Source: an uncultured Porphyromonas sp. (GTDB lineage: Bacteria; Bacteroidota; Bacteroidia; Bacteroidales; Porphyromonadaceae). From it: 20,240 nt of DNA. The notes beneath the pieces were generated by a model. It was not told the origin of the DNA, made no database searches, and worked only from the letters and a program-made list of their open reading frames with translations. A program made the position numbers and the translations under genes. Shown here piece after piece: positions 7,103 through 14,318 of this stretch (position 1 is the stretch's first letter; each line of letters starts with the position of its first letter). Location of the stretch: assembly GCA_900546675.1 (NCBI GenBank), contig URDQ01000035.1, positions 1-20,240 of the forward strand. Reading direction: 5' to 3'.

Positions 7103-8545
7103 ATGAATATCAAGATATCCCGTTTACTCATAGTCCTCTCGACGCTACTATTCGCTGTCGGAGGAACGCTATGTGCTCAGCAGTTCTCCAAGGCAGACGA
7201 GACTCAGACGATTGCTCTATCAGCTGAACACTGCACTATCACACGTGACATAGAGCGCAATGTACTCTGCATTAATCTAGATGCAGCACCCTATGCCAAT
7301 GTTCGCTCACAGCAGCTCATTCGCATTACTCCTGTTTACGTCTCTGCAGACAGAAGTAAGTCTCTGAGACTACCCAACATCTATGTAGCAGGCAATGCTC
7401 GCTACAAGATCCTCAAGCGTCAGCATGACCTGTACAATAGTGATCCACTAGTCAAGGAGATCTATTCACGTCCCGAGGGCTCTGTCTATGCACGTGGCAT
7501 TAAGGAGCTACCTCATATGGTCTATGAGCGCCCCTTCGAGAGCTGGATGTCTCGTGGGCATATGGAGCTAGAGATAGAGACTTACAGCTGTGGTAACTGT
7601 CCTAAGGGTACGCTTGTGGCTCAAGGTGATCCACAGTCTATGCCAGCCTTTGGTCCTGAAGACTACAAGTACAACTATATAGAGCCAGCGGCTACGGCCT
7701 TCAAGGAGTATGCTGAGAGCTTTGATGCCAACGTGCAGTTCGTTGTAGACAAGCACGACCTTCGCAAGGACTTCAAGAACAATGCTGCTGAGCTAGCACG
7801 TCTTGATGAGTTCGTAAAGAAGGCAACCAAGATCGAGGGTGCTGAGCTACACACGGTCTACATTTATGGTTACGCATCTCCCGAGGCTCCGTTTGACTAC
7901 AACTTAGCGCTCTCTGATCGTCGTACCAAGACCCTCTATAACTATGTCAAGAGTACTCACAAGGCACTCTTTAATAAGGTCGAAGTAGTAGCCGAGGGCA
8001 AGGGCGAGGATTGGGATGGTCTACGTAAGCTTGTAGATGCTAGTGACCTACCTGAGCGTCAGACGATCCTCGACATCATCGATAAGTACGATACAGACAC
8101 GCAGCGTGAGGCTGATATCAAGGCTCTCGATGGTGGTAAGGTCTATCGTAACCTTCTGGACAACTACTATCCTAAGCTCCGTCACACGACCTTTACGATG
8201 AGCTATCGGGTACGTCCCTTTGAGGTCTCTGAGCTACCACACATCTACTCAACCAATTCTAAGCTACTAAGTCTCAGTGAGCTCTACACGCTAGCCAATC
8301 AAAAGGTTGCAAGCGGTGAGAGTCCTGTAGCAGTCTATCGCACAGCTTATGAGCAAAACGCTGAAGATGTCGTTGCTAAGCTCAACTACGCTAATGCGCT
8401 CCTTGAGTATGACAAGAATGCTAAGGAAGCATACCGAGTACTCTCTACCATTCAGTCAGATAGTCGTGCTAAGCTACCTACAGCTATCGCACTCGATATG
8501 ATGGGTCGCAAGGCTGAGGCTGAGGAGCTCTACTTCAAAAAGTAA
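7103..8545 (+). CDS. DUF3868-type exported protein with OmpA-like segment and C-terminal repeat region
   Basis: This 480-residue protein has a signal peptide (MNIKISRLLIVLSTLLFAVGGTLCA, likely cut before QQF). Residues about 30-175 form a beta-rich region ending in YSCGNCPKG (161-169), which I assign to DUF3868. Residues about 207-305 resemble an OmpA C-terminal (peptidoglycan-associated) fold, with VYIYGYASPEAPFDYNLALSDRR at 252-274. Residues about 390-480 look helical and TPR-like (LNYANALLEYDKNAKEAYRVL). The family is associated with Bacteroidales fimbriae and envelope anchoring. The gene lies 38 bases after the DUF3575 gene and is probably co-transcribed. No fimbrillin, anchor or tip gene follows, so it may be a stand-alone or relict unit. 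Confidence 0.72.
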   Translation: MNIKISRLLIVLSTLLFAVGGTLCAQQFSKADETQTIALSAEHCTITRDIERNVLCINLDAAPYANVRSQQLIRITPVYVSADRSKSLRLPNIYVAGNARYKILKRQHDLYNSDPLVKEIYSRPEGSVYARGIKELPHMVYERPFESWMSRGHMELEIETYSCGNCPKGTLVAQGDPQSMPAFGPEDYKYNYIEPAATAFKEYAESFDANVQFVVDKHDLRKDFKNNAAELARLDEFVKKATKIEGAELHTVYIYGYASPEAPFDYNLALSDRRTKTLYNYVKSTHKALFNKVEVVAEGKGEDWDGLRKLVDASDLPERQTILDIIDKYDTDTQREADIKALDGGKVYRNLLDNYYPKLRHTTFTMSYRVRPFEVSELPHIYSTNSKLLSLSELYTLANQKVASGESPVAVYRTAYEQNAEDVVAKLNYANALLEYDKNAKEAYRVLSTIQSDSRAKLPTAIALDMMGRKAEAEELYFKK

Positions 8546-8596
8546 AAGTTGACAGACGGTACGGTCGCTGAGCTGATTGTATCGCACTGATTCAAG

Positions 8597-8645
8597 CACC
8601 TCCGTTGGGACGACTGCGGTCATCCCGACGGAGGTGTTATCTTTC
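8597..8645 (+). terminator. Terminator after the DUF3868 gene
   Basis: CACCTCCGTTGGGA (8597-8610) pairs with TCCCGACGGAGGTG (8623-8636), a 14-nt GC-rich stem with one wobble and a 12-nt loop, followed by TTATCTTTC. It lies 51 bases after the stop codon. Confidence 0.75.
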
Positions 8646-8672
8646 GAGACTGTTGACTTTTGCAACACTCTC
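8646..8672. repeat. GAGACTGTTG palindromic repeat, copy 1
   Basis: GAGACTGTTG-7 nt-CAACACTCTC is an imperfect 27-nt palindrome. Its first 22 bases recur as an exact reverse complement at 8741-8762, so the pair also forms 22-bp inverted repeats bounding 117 bp. A third relative lies at 16410-16432. Confidence 0.8.
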
Positions 8673-8735
8673 CTTTTATAGTCTCACTTCATTGGAATAG
8701 GTCAGCCCATCTGGCTCTTCCCACACTCAAAAAGA

Positions 8736-8762
8736 GAGACTGTTGCAAAAGTCAACAGTCTC
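8736..8762. repeat. GAGACTGTTG palindromic repeat, copy 2 (left end of MITE)
   Basis: GAGACTGTTG (8736-8745) and CAACAGTCTC (8753-8762) are perfect 10-bp arms around CAAAAGT. This is the inverse orientation of copy 1. It coincides with the left terminus of the MITE-like element. Confidence 0.8.
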
Positions 8763-8910
8763 ACGATCTTGCCTGCAAGATTGTCCTGACTTTGCAGAAT
8801 GGATGAAGTGCAAGGCGCTGAGGGTGAGGTCTGAAGGGAGCATACCTCCGTATGTGACCGAAGCCGAATCTCGAAAGCAACACAGCGATTCGCCTTTATG
8901 CAACAGTCTC
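8736..8910. mobile_element. MITE-like element with 12-bp inverted ends and 5-bp target duplication
   Basis: The 175-bp segment begins GAGACTGTTGCA and ends with its exact reverse complement (8899-8910). It is flanked by AAAGA on both sides (8731-8735 and 8911-8915), which looks like a target-site duplication. It is too short to encode a transposase, so would need one in trans. The left end (8736-8762) is itself a 10-bp-arm palindrome. The interior is GC-richer and non-coding in appearance; reading frames through it are probably spurious. The parent transposon family cannot be named from this window. Confidence 0.65.
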
Positions 8911-8952
8911 AAAGAGGGATTAGCCGATAGGTTGACTGCCTAAGCTGGAGTC

Positions 8953-8994
8953 AAAAACGAAAAGACTCAACCGCTTTTACTCTGCGATTGAGTC
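8953..8994 (-). terminator. Terminator of the valS-SWIM unit (minus strand)
   Basis: Read on the minus strand, GACTCAATCGC - 9 nt - GCGGTTGAGTC forms an 11-bp stem with one wobble, followed by TTTTCGTTTTT. This is a classic intrinsic terminator located about 120 bases after the stop of the SWIM-domain gene. Confidence 0.75.
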
Positions 8995-9116
8995 CTCTCG
9001 TTGTGAATGGGGGTACGCTACCGATGGAGCGGGCTCTTTTTATAGAGTTGCTTAGCTCTCGAGCTAGGAAGCTATGATCTTTGCTTAGCGCCGCTCACCA
9101 TTTGCCTTTTCGGACA

Positions 9117-10829
9117 TTACACGTTGTCTAGCTCCTCCATCAGCGCTTTCTTCCTATAGTGAGTCTGCCTCAGCTGACTGATCACTTCATCAGCCTTCTC
9201 TCTAGCTCCGAGCTTGATCATCTTACGGATATATTTGCAAGCTGTGCGATAATGGCTTCTCCCTACGTGGTTCTCGACGTACCTTATGATACGCTCTGCG
9301 TAAAGATCTGCTAGCTCGCTGGGGAAATGCTGTGCGAGGAGCTTTTCGTACTTTGCTAGCTGGTCTAAGGTGTACTCTTTCTTTACTAAGTCTAAGAGTC
9401 TGCTCCACCACTCCTCTCGTATGAAGATTGAGGCTACTAAGTCGGTCCTATAGTATGGCTTTCGCTCCATAGCCTCTTGGACGATCGACTCAACGAAGTT
9501 GGTCCACTCTTCAGCCGGTATTATCTCTTTGAGTATCTGATAGTAGTCTCGCTTGGGGTTGTGGCTTTTCTGTAAGAGGTATCGAGCATAGAGGATAATT
9601 CTCTCGGTGTCGTTTTGGCTTTCGGCAATCTTCAGGAGCCAGTCATACCAGTCGATAATTAGTCCAGGGTACCCAGAGCTCTGATCTATGCCGTCATTGG
9701 CTAAGGCGGTAGCTCTCTCGTAATCTTTTTGATCCAAGGCGTCTTGGATAGCTCGCGCTCTGAAGCTTGGATTGTCTATGTTTTGCTCGAGGTACTTCTG
9801 AGCGACCGACTCTCCCTTTCTCTTGAGTAAGACATCGTATTGGATCTCCTGCGCCTTTTTGACCTCGTACTCACTAGATTTCGGTATGGCTGCTATTCGC
9901 TTGAATAGCTCCTCCATCTCGCTGTCCGTACAGAGCATATAAGCAGCAAGATGCAAGAAGTTGAGATGCCAATCCCATCCCGAGAAGGAACGCTTGCTAA
10001 AAGAGGTCAGGCAATACTTAAAGATTAGTTTCCTCACCTCTTCAGGTGGATCCGCCTGTGCTATAGCGGTGAGCGTGTCGTAAGCATCGTAAATGGTATC
10101 TGTCAAGTGACCGTCCATATCGTCTGCATACCCCAAGGCCGAGATCAATTCGTCCATTATGGCGGTGCAAATGAAGAAGGCACTCTTGTGGTTCCCCTTG
10201 TGTATATAATGCTCAGCTAAACTTAGCATAGAGCTTAGCTCGTTGCTTACATACTTAGCTCCAGAGGCGTCTAGAAATCCGTATTTACCACGGGCGACCT
10301 TGATGAGTGTATTGACCTGCTTGGTGTATAGCGCTTTTGACTCGTTGGGATTGTACTGAGCAAAGGAGGCAAGCAGTAAGTCTCTAAATAAAGAGTCTTT
10401 AGAAGCTTGCTCGCGGACGAATAGGATTAGCTCGTCATGAGTCACTTTGCCGAGCAGATCGTCGACTTGCTGAGCGATAGTCTTGCGCTTGGAGGGCTTA
10501 GATGATGAGGCTTTTGCCTTTTTTGTGCTTCCCTTCGTTGGATTCTGGCTAAGCCCTAGTTGGTCTTGCTCTAGATAAAAGATGACTGCAACAACGTGCT
10601 TGCAGACGGCCCCCATATCGTAAGGGCAGTCGCACGAGTGCTCGGTGATAACACCATTTCTGATGGATAGCTTTACGGTATAGTCTTCTGACCCCTCCAC
10701 GACTGCTTCGTAGTCGCCTGGGCGGATCTCTGCAGGCTCGTGTACGAACCCTTTCTTAAAGTACGAGAGTCCTCGCTTTAAGATGGGTTCGTCGATATAC
10801 TCTTCAAAATGACTGAGAGGGATTTCCAC
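9117..10829 (-). CDS. SWIM zinc-finger domain protein
   Basis: This 570-residue protein carries a SWIM zinc-finger near its N-terminus: Cys66-x-Cys68-x7-Cys76-x-His78 (CDCPYDMGAVCKH), matching CxCx(n)CxH. SWIM domains bind DNA or protein partners; the rest of the protein lacks SNF2 helicase motifs, so this is the stand-alone type. A Lys/Ser-rich linker (about 95-115, with KASSSKPSKRK) separates the finger from a long helical, repeat-like region. The start is GTG at 10829: a TAA stop lies two codons upstream in frame, and the peptide MEIPLSHFEEYIDEPILKRGLSYF is a typical family beginning. It follows valS by 27 bases and is probably co-transcribed. Base composition looks more AT-rich than the neighbours. 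Its biological role is unknown. Confidence 0.82.
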   Translation of the reverse strand: MEIPLSHFEEYIDEPILKRGLSYFKKGFVHEPAEIRPGDYEAVVEGSEDYTVKLSIRNGVITEHSCDCPYDMGAVCKHVVAVIFYLEQDQLGLSQNPTKGSTKKAKASSSKPSKRKTIAQQVDDLLGKVTHDELILFVREQASKDSLFRDLLLASFAQYNPNESKALYTKQVNTLIKVARGKYGFLDASGAKYVSNELSSMLSLAEHYIHKGNHKSAFFICTAIMDELISALGYADDMDGHLTDTIYDAYDTLTAIAQADPPEEVRKLIFKYCLTSFSKRSFSGWDWHLNFLHLAAYMLCTDSEMEELFKRIAAIPKSSEYEVKKAQEIQYDVLLKRKGESVAQKYLEQNIDNPSFRARAIQDALDQKDYERATALANDGIDQSSGYPGLIIDWYDWLLKIAESQNDTERIILYARYLLQKSHNPKRDYYQILKEIIPAEEWTNFVESIVQEAMERKPYYRTDLVASIFIREEWWSRLLDLVKKEYTLDQLAKYEKLLAQHFPSELADLYAERIIRYVENHVGRSHYRTACKYIRKMIKLGAREKADEVISQLRQTHYRKKALMEELDNV

Positions 10830-10856
10830 AGGTTACTAGGTTGACCAGAGTGTTAC

Positions 10857-13520
10857 TTAGAGGGTGACACCGAGCTGCTTGAGCTGCTGCTGTACCTCGT
10901 CGATGCGTAGCAGGGCGTCGCTCTCTTTCTTGCGCTCGAGGGCGACAACTTCGGGCTTGGCGTTGGCGACAAACTTCTCGTTGGAGAGCTTCTTGCGAAC
11001 TCCTGCGAGGAACTTCTCCTGATGCGCTAGCTCGCCACGCAGACGCTCTACGGTCTTCTCGACATCGATGGCACCCGCCAGCTCGACAGAGTAGGGGACT
11101 GTGCCAATGATGAAGTGCTCGGCCGTATGCTCTTCCGACTGATGCGCCTCCGCCTTCGTGAGAGCAGAGAGATTGGCCAGCTTGATGACTAGCTCGCTCA
11201 TACGCTCGGGGTGCTCGCCACTGGTGGTGAGTGTGAGTGACTGCTTGGTCGCTATCTGATGCGCACTGCGTATGCTACGTATCTTGGTGATCAAATCCAC
11301 GGCATGCTCCATATCGGCGAGTAGCTGCTTGTCAGCCTGTAGCGTATCGTCTAGATGGGCGTACATGATGGAGTCACCCTCCTGGCGAGGTGCTACATCT
11401 TGCCAAAGCTCCTCCGTGATGAACGGCATGAAGGGGTGTAGCAAGATGAAGATCTGCTCGAAGTAGTGGATCGTTCGCTCGTAGACCTTACGGCTCATAC
11501 TGGTGCCGTAGGCAGGCTTGATAGCCTCTAGGTAAAGGCCAGAGAAGTCGTCTCGGACGAGCTTGTAGAGGAGTGTGACGGCATCGCTGATGCGGTACTT
11601 GTCGAAGAGGTCGTCTAGCTCGCTCATCGTCGATGCGAGTAGCGACTCGAACCACTCCATAGCTACCAGACTAGCGGCATCTGGCTCGACCTCGTCAGAG
11701 ACACTTTGCGTCTTGAGGAAGCGGTAGCTATTCCAGATCTTATTGCAGAAGTTGCGTCCCTGCTCCACAAGGCTCTCATCGTAGAGGAGGTCATTGCCGG
11801 CAGAGGTAGCCATCATAAGTCCTAGGCGCACGCCATCGGCTCCGTACTTGTCCATTAGGTCGATAGGGTCGGGCGAGTTGCCGAGCGACTTAGACATTTT
11901 GCGTCCCTTGTCGTCGCGTACGATACCCGTTAGGTAGACTTTGTCAAAGGGTCGATCACCCATAAAGTGGTACCCCGCCATAATCATACGGGCTACCCAG
12001 AAGAAGAGGATGTCAGGCCCCGTGACTAGTACGGAGGTGGGGTAGAAGTATTTGAGGTCTTCCGTAGGCTCTGAACCGTCGATCTTGCCAAAGAGGCTGA
12101 TAGGCCATAGCCAGGAGGAGAACCATGTGTCGAGGCAGTCTGACTCTTGGTTGAGCTGTTCGAGGGTTAGGCTGTTGTCACCTGTCTCTTGCTTTGCTTT
12201 TGCCAAAGCTTCCTCGGCAGTAGTGGCTACGACGAATTGTCCGTTGGGCAGGTAGTAGGCTGGTATGCGATGTCCCCACCAGAGCTGACGGCTGATGCAC
12301 CAGTCCTTGATGTTCTCCAGCCAGTAGCGATAGGTGTTGACAAACTTCTTGGGTACAAGCTGTACGGTATCCTCAAGGACTGCCTGTAGAGCGGGTTTGG
12401 CTAGCTCAGACATCTTGAGAAACCACTGCATGGATAGCTTTGGCTCGATAGCTACATCGGTGCGCTCGCTGTAACCGACACGATTGGTGTAGTCCTCTTC
12501 ATGGTCAAGCAAGTCAGCCTCCTTGAGGTCTGCGACGATCTCCTTGCGGACTACGAAGCGATCTTTGCCCGCATACTTACCGCCGTGCTCATTGAGCGTG
12601 CCGTCGTTGTTGAAGATGTCTATCGTCTCCAGCTGATGCGTGATGCCGAGCTGGTAGTCGTTGATGTCGTGGGCGGGGGTGACCTTGAGACAGCCCGTAC
12701 CGAACTCTAGGTCTACGTACTCATCCTCGATGATCGGGACGGAGCGACCTACGAGCGGCACGATGACCCGCTTGCCACGCAGATGATGGTAGCGCGGATC
12801 TGTCGGATTGATACAGACGGCCGTATCGCCCATAATCGTCTCGGGGCGCGTCGTCGCTACGATGATGTAATCCTCTGTACCCTCGATGAAGTAGCGGAGG
12901 TAGTAGAGCTTGCCCTGATGCTCCTTGAAGATAACCTCCTCGTCCGAGAGTGCCGTCTGTGCCTTGGGGTCCCAGTTGACCACGCGTACTCCACGGTAGA
13001 TGAGTCCCTCCTCGTAGAGCTTGCAGAAGACATTGATGACCGACTCTGAGCGCTCCTCATCTAGGGTAAAAGCAGTACGACTCCAGTCGCACGATACGCC
13101 TAGTCTGCGCAACTGGCTGAGGATGATGCCTCCATACTTGTCGGTCCACTCCCAGGCATGCTTGAGGAAGTCCTCTCGTGTGAGCTGATTCTTCTGAATG
13201 CCTTGCTTAGCAAGCTGCTCTACCACCTTAGCTTCCGTAGCAATCGAGGCGTGATCAGTGCCTGGCACCCAGCAAGCGTTATAACCCGATATGCGAGCAC
13301 GACGGATGAGTATGTCCTGGATCGTGTTATTGAGCATATGCCCCATATGCAGTACGCCCGTCACGTTGGGCGGTGGCATAATGATCGTGTAGGGCTTCTT
13401 GCTGTGATCCACATGTGCCTCAAAGAGCTTGTGGTCTAGCCAGTACTGGTACCACTTAGTCTCGACACCCGCAGGATCGTAGACACTAGTTATCTGAGAA
13501 GTGATAGAATCGTCTTGCAT
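10857..13520 (-). CDS. valS: Valyl-tRNA synthetase
   Basis: ValRS charges tRNAVal with valine in the cytoplasm. The 887-residue protein has the class I signatures HMGH at 58-61 (PPPNVTGVLHMGHML) and KMSKS at 541-545 (GRKMSKSLGN). The CP1 editing domain is present with ATTRPET at 222-228 and GTGCLKVTPAHDINDY at 274-289, so mischarged threonine should be edited. The Trp-rich core includes CISRQLWWGHRIPAYY. The C-terminus (about 820-887) is the charged coiled-coil tRNA-binding arm usual in ValRS. Length is standard. The ATG at 13520 is preceded by an exact -7 box, and the SWIM gene follows closely downstream. Confidence 0.98.
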   Translation of the reverse strand: MQDDSITSQITSVYDPAGVETKWYQYWLDHKLFEAHVDHSKKPYTIIMPPPNVTGVLHMGHMLNNTIQDILIRRARISGYNACWVPGTDHASIATEAKVVEQLAKQGIQKNQLTREDFLKHAWEWTDKYGGIILSQLRRLGVSCDWSRTAFTLDEERSESVINVFCKLYEEGLIYRGVRVVNWDPKAQTALSDEEVIFKEHQGKLYYLRYFIEGTEDYIIVATTRPETIMGDTAVCINPTDPRYHHLRGKRVIVPLVGRSVPIIEDEYVDLEFGTGCLKVTPAHDINDYQLGITHQLETIDIFNNDGTLNEHGGKYAGKDRFVVRKEIVADLKEADLLDHEEDYTNRVGYSERTDVAIEPKLSMQWFLKMSELAKPALQAVLEDTVQLVPKKFVNTYRYWLENIKDWCISRQLWWGHRIPAYYLPNGQFVVATTAEEALAKAKQETGDNSLTLEQLNQESDCLDTWFSSWLWPISLFGKIDGSEPTEDLKYFYPTSVLVTGPDILFFWVARMIMAGYHFMGDRPFDKVYLTGIVRDDKGRKMSKSLGNSPDPIDLMDKYGADGVRLGLMMATSAGNDLLYDESLVEQGRNFCNKIWNSYRFLKTQSVSDEVEPDAASLVAMEWFESLLASTMSELDDLFDKYRISDAVTLLYKLVRDDFSGLYLEAIKPAYGTSMSRKVYERTIHYFEQIFILLHPFMPFITEELWQDVAPRQEGDSIMYAHLDDTLQADKQLLADMEHAVDLITKIRSIRSAHQIATKQSLTLTTSGEHPERMSELVIKLANLSALTKAEAHQSEEHTAEHFIIGTVPYSVELAGAIDVEKTVERLRGELAHQEKFLAGVRKKLSNEKFVANAKPEVVALERKKESDALLRIDEVQQQLKQLGVTL

Positions 13521-13548
13521 TGCTTATAGTCTGTCGTGATATTTGGTA

Positions 13549-13556
13549 CAAAGGTA
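13549..13556 (-). promoter_or_regulatory. -7 box of valS
   Basis: On the minus strand TACCTTTG matches TAnnTTTG exactly, 28 bases upstream of the valS ATG. No good -33 element is evident. Confidence 0.6.
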
Positions 13557-13670
13557 CTGAAATATCAAGCTAATTTCTATCTTTTGAGGTGCTGGAGAAA
13601 TTTGCATAGGATACATTGATAAAATGGGATCTTTGGGGATGCCATACGCTTTTGCTGCAGAAAATGTTGA

Positions 13671-13837
13671 TCTCCACGTGGAAAATTTCAAATCGCTAGG
13701 TGAAAAAGAAAAATTCTCCACGTGGACGAGAAATAAAACTTCGGAAGAATCAAATGAAACTTCGGAGGAATTGTTTCTCGCTTACGTGGAGAATCAAAAA
13801 TAGCCACGTGGAGATCTACGAATCTCTACGTGGCTAT
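13671..13837. repeat. Array of CCACGTGG-centred inverted repeats
   Basis: Five copies of a TCTCCACGTGG-like motif occur in alternating orientation: near 13671-13682, 13714-13725, 13783-13794 (inverted), 13803-13814 and 13823-13834. Two of them end the 21-nt arms of a palindrome (13713-13733 with 13774-13794, three central mismatches); two others form the tight hairpin at 13800-13837. The spacer of the first palindrome holds the AAACTTCGGARGAA direct repeat (13736-13749 and 13757-13770). No coding potential is seen. Confidence 0.75.
13795..13837 (-). terminator. Terminator of the dnaA-acetyltransferase-thioesterase operon
   Basis: On the minus strand ATAGCCACGTAGAGAT (13837-13822) pairs with ATCTCCACGTGGCTAT (13815-13800), 16-nt arms with one mismatch and a 6-nt loop, then the transcript runs into TTTTGATT. 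It lies about 85 bases after the thioesterase stop. Confidence 0.75.
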
Positions 13838-13921
13838 CGTGTATTATCTCGTTTGGCTAAAATATTCTATCCCTAGAGTGCTCTGCTCCCTAGCGCCTCG
13901 AAATAGGATCTAGCCAAATAA

Positions 13922-14305
13922 TCACTCCTTAATGCCTAAACGCTCTAGGAATCGTTGACGAGATACGATGAAACGCTCATGCGTAGCCTGAGCCACAACG
14001 CCTGCTTGGTCTGTAGCCTCAAGAGCAAAGGTGAGCTTGCGCCCCTCTATCGAGGAGAGCTGTGCTGTGACTGTGATTGTCTCTCCGATGGGTGTCGCAT
14101 GCTGGTGGTCGGTCGTGATCATTGTGCCGACGGTCGTCGAGCCATCCTCGGTATAGTTGCGAACGAGGAGCATCGCTACGTTCTCCATAAAGGCGATCAG
14201 CGCAGGTGTGGCGAGGACAGGCATATCGCCTGATCCAACCTCTGCAGCACTGTGCTTAGGCTCGATGATGTATTGCTTGGTTAGGGTGGTTGCTTTATTA
14301 TCCAT
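13922..14305 (-). CDS. Hotdog-fold thioesterase, fluoroacetyl-CoA thioesterase (FlK)-like
   Basis: The protein (127 residues from the ATG at 14305) is a compact hotdog thioesterase. Motifs match the FlK-like family: AEVGSGDMPVLATPALIAFMEN, with Thr33 and Glu41 as probable catalytic residues, and TTDHQHATPIG, with His67 as the probable third. Substrate is not predictable; the usual role is hydrolysis of a small acyl-CoA. Alternative ATGs at 14311 or 14332 are possible; the latter would overlap the acetyltransferase stop by 14 bases. I prefer 14305 because family similarity begins only at about ATTLTKQYIIEPKHS. It is the third gene of the dnaA operon and is followed by a terminator. Confidence 0.82.
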   Translation of the reverse strand: MDNKATTLTKQYIIEPKHSAAEVGSGDMPVLATPALIAFMENVAMLLVRNYTEDGSTTVGTMITTDHQHATPIGETITVTAQLSSIEGRKLTFALEATDQAGVVAQATHERFIVSRQRFLERLGIKE

Positions 14306-14318
14306 AGTCATATATCGA

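Larger units (their letters stand above)
8546..9116. other. Convergent intergenic region with terminators and repeats
   Basis: No convincing gene is present between the DUF3868 protein and the SWIM protein. From left to right it holds a plus-strand terminator, a GAGACTGTTG palindrome, a MITE-like element with matching ends, a minus-strand terminator, and a small palindrome TAGCTC-TC-GAGCTA (9053-9066). Short reading frames crossing the MITE are treated as spurious. Confidence 0.8.
13521..13921. other. Intergenic region between thioesterase and valS, rich in palindromes
   Basis: The right two thirds (13671-13837) is a dense set of inverted repeats centred on CCACGTGG-like motifs, plus a direct repeat; the left part holds the valS promoter. 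A minus-strand frame at 13524-13721 crosses the valS promoter and shows no protein signature, so I do not call it. Confidence 0.8.

Noticed and set aside
8727..8943. Short reading frames on both strands crossing the MITE (plus 8743-8943, minus 8727-8912)
   Set aside because: Both coincide with the inverted-repeat element, start or end inside its termini, and show no protein family signature.
10818..10832. DnaA-box-like TTTCCACA at the SWIM start
   Set aside because: A single site with one mismatch, overlapping a start codon, is expected by chance.
13524..13721. 65-codon minus-strand frame upstream of valS
   Set aside because: It covers the valS promoter box and part of the palindrome array and has no recognisable domain.
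13671..13837. CRISPR array
   Set aside because: The repeated units alternate in orientation and have unequal spacing without unique spacers, unlike CRISPR direct repeats.
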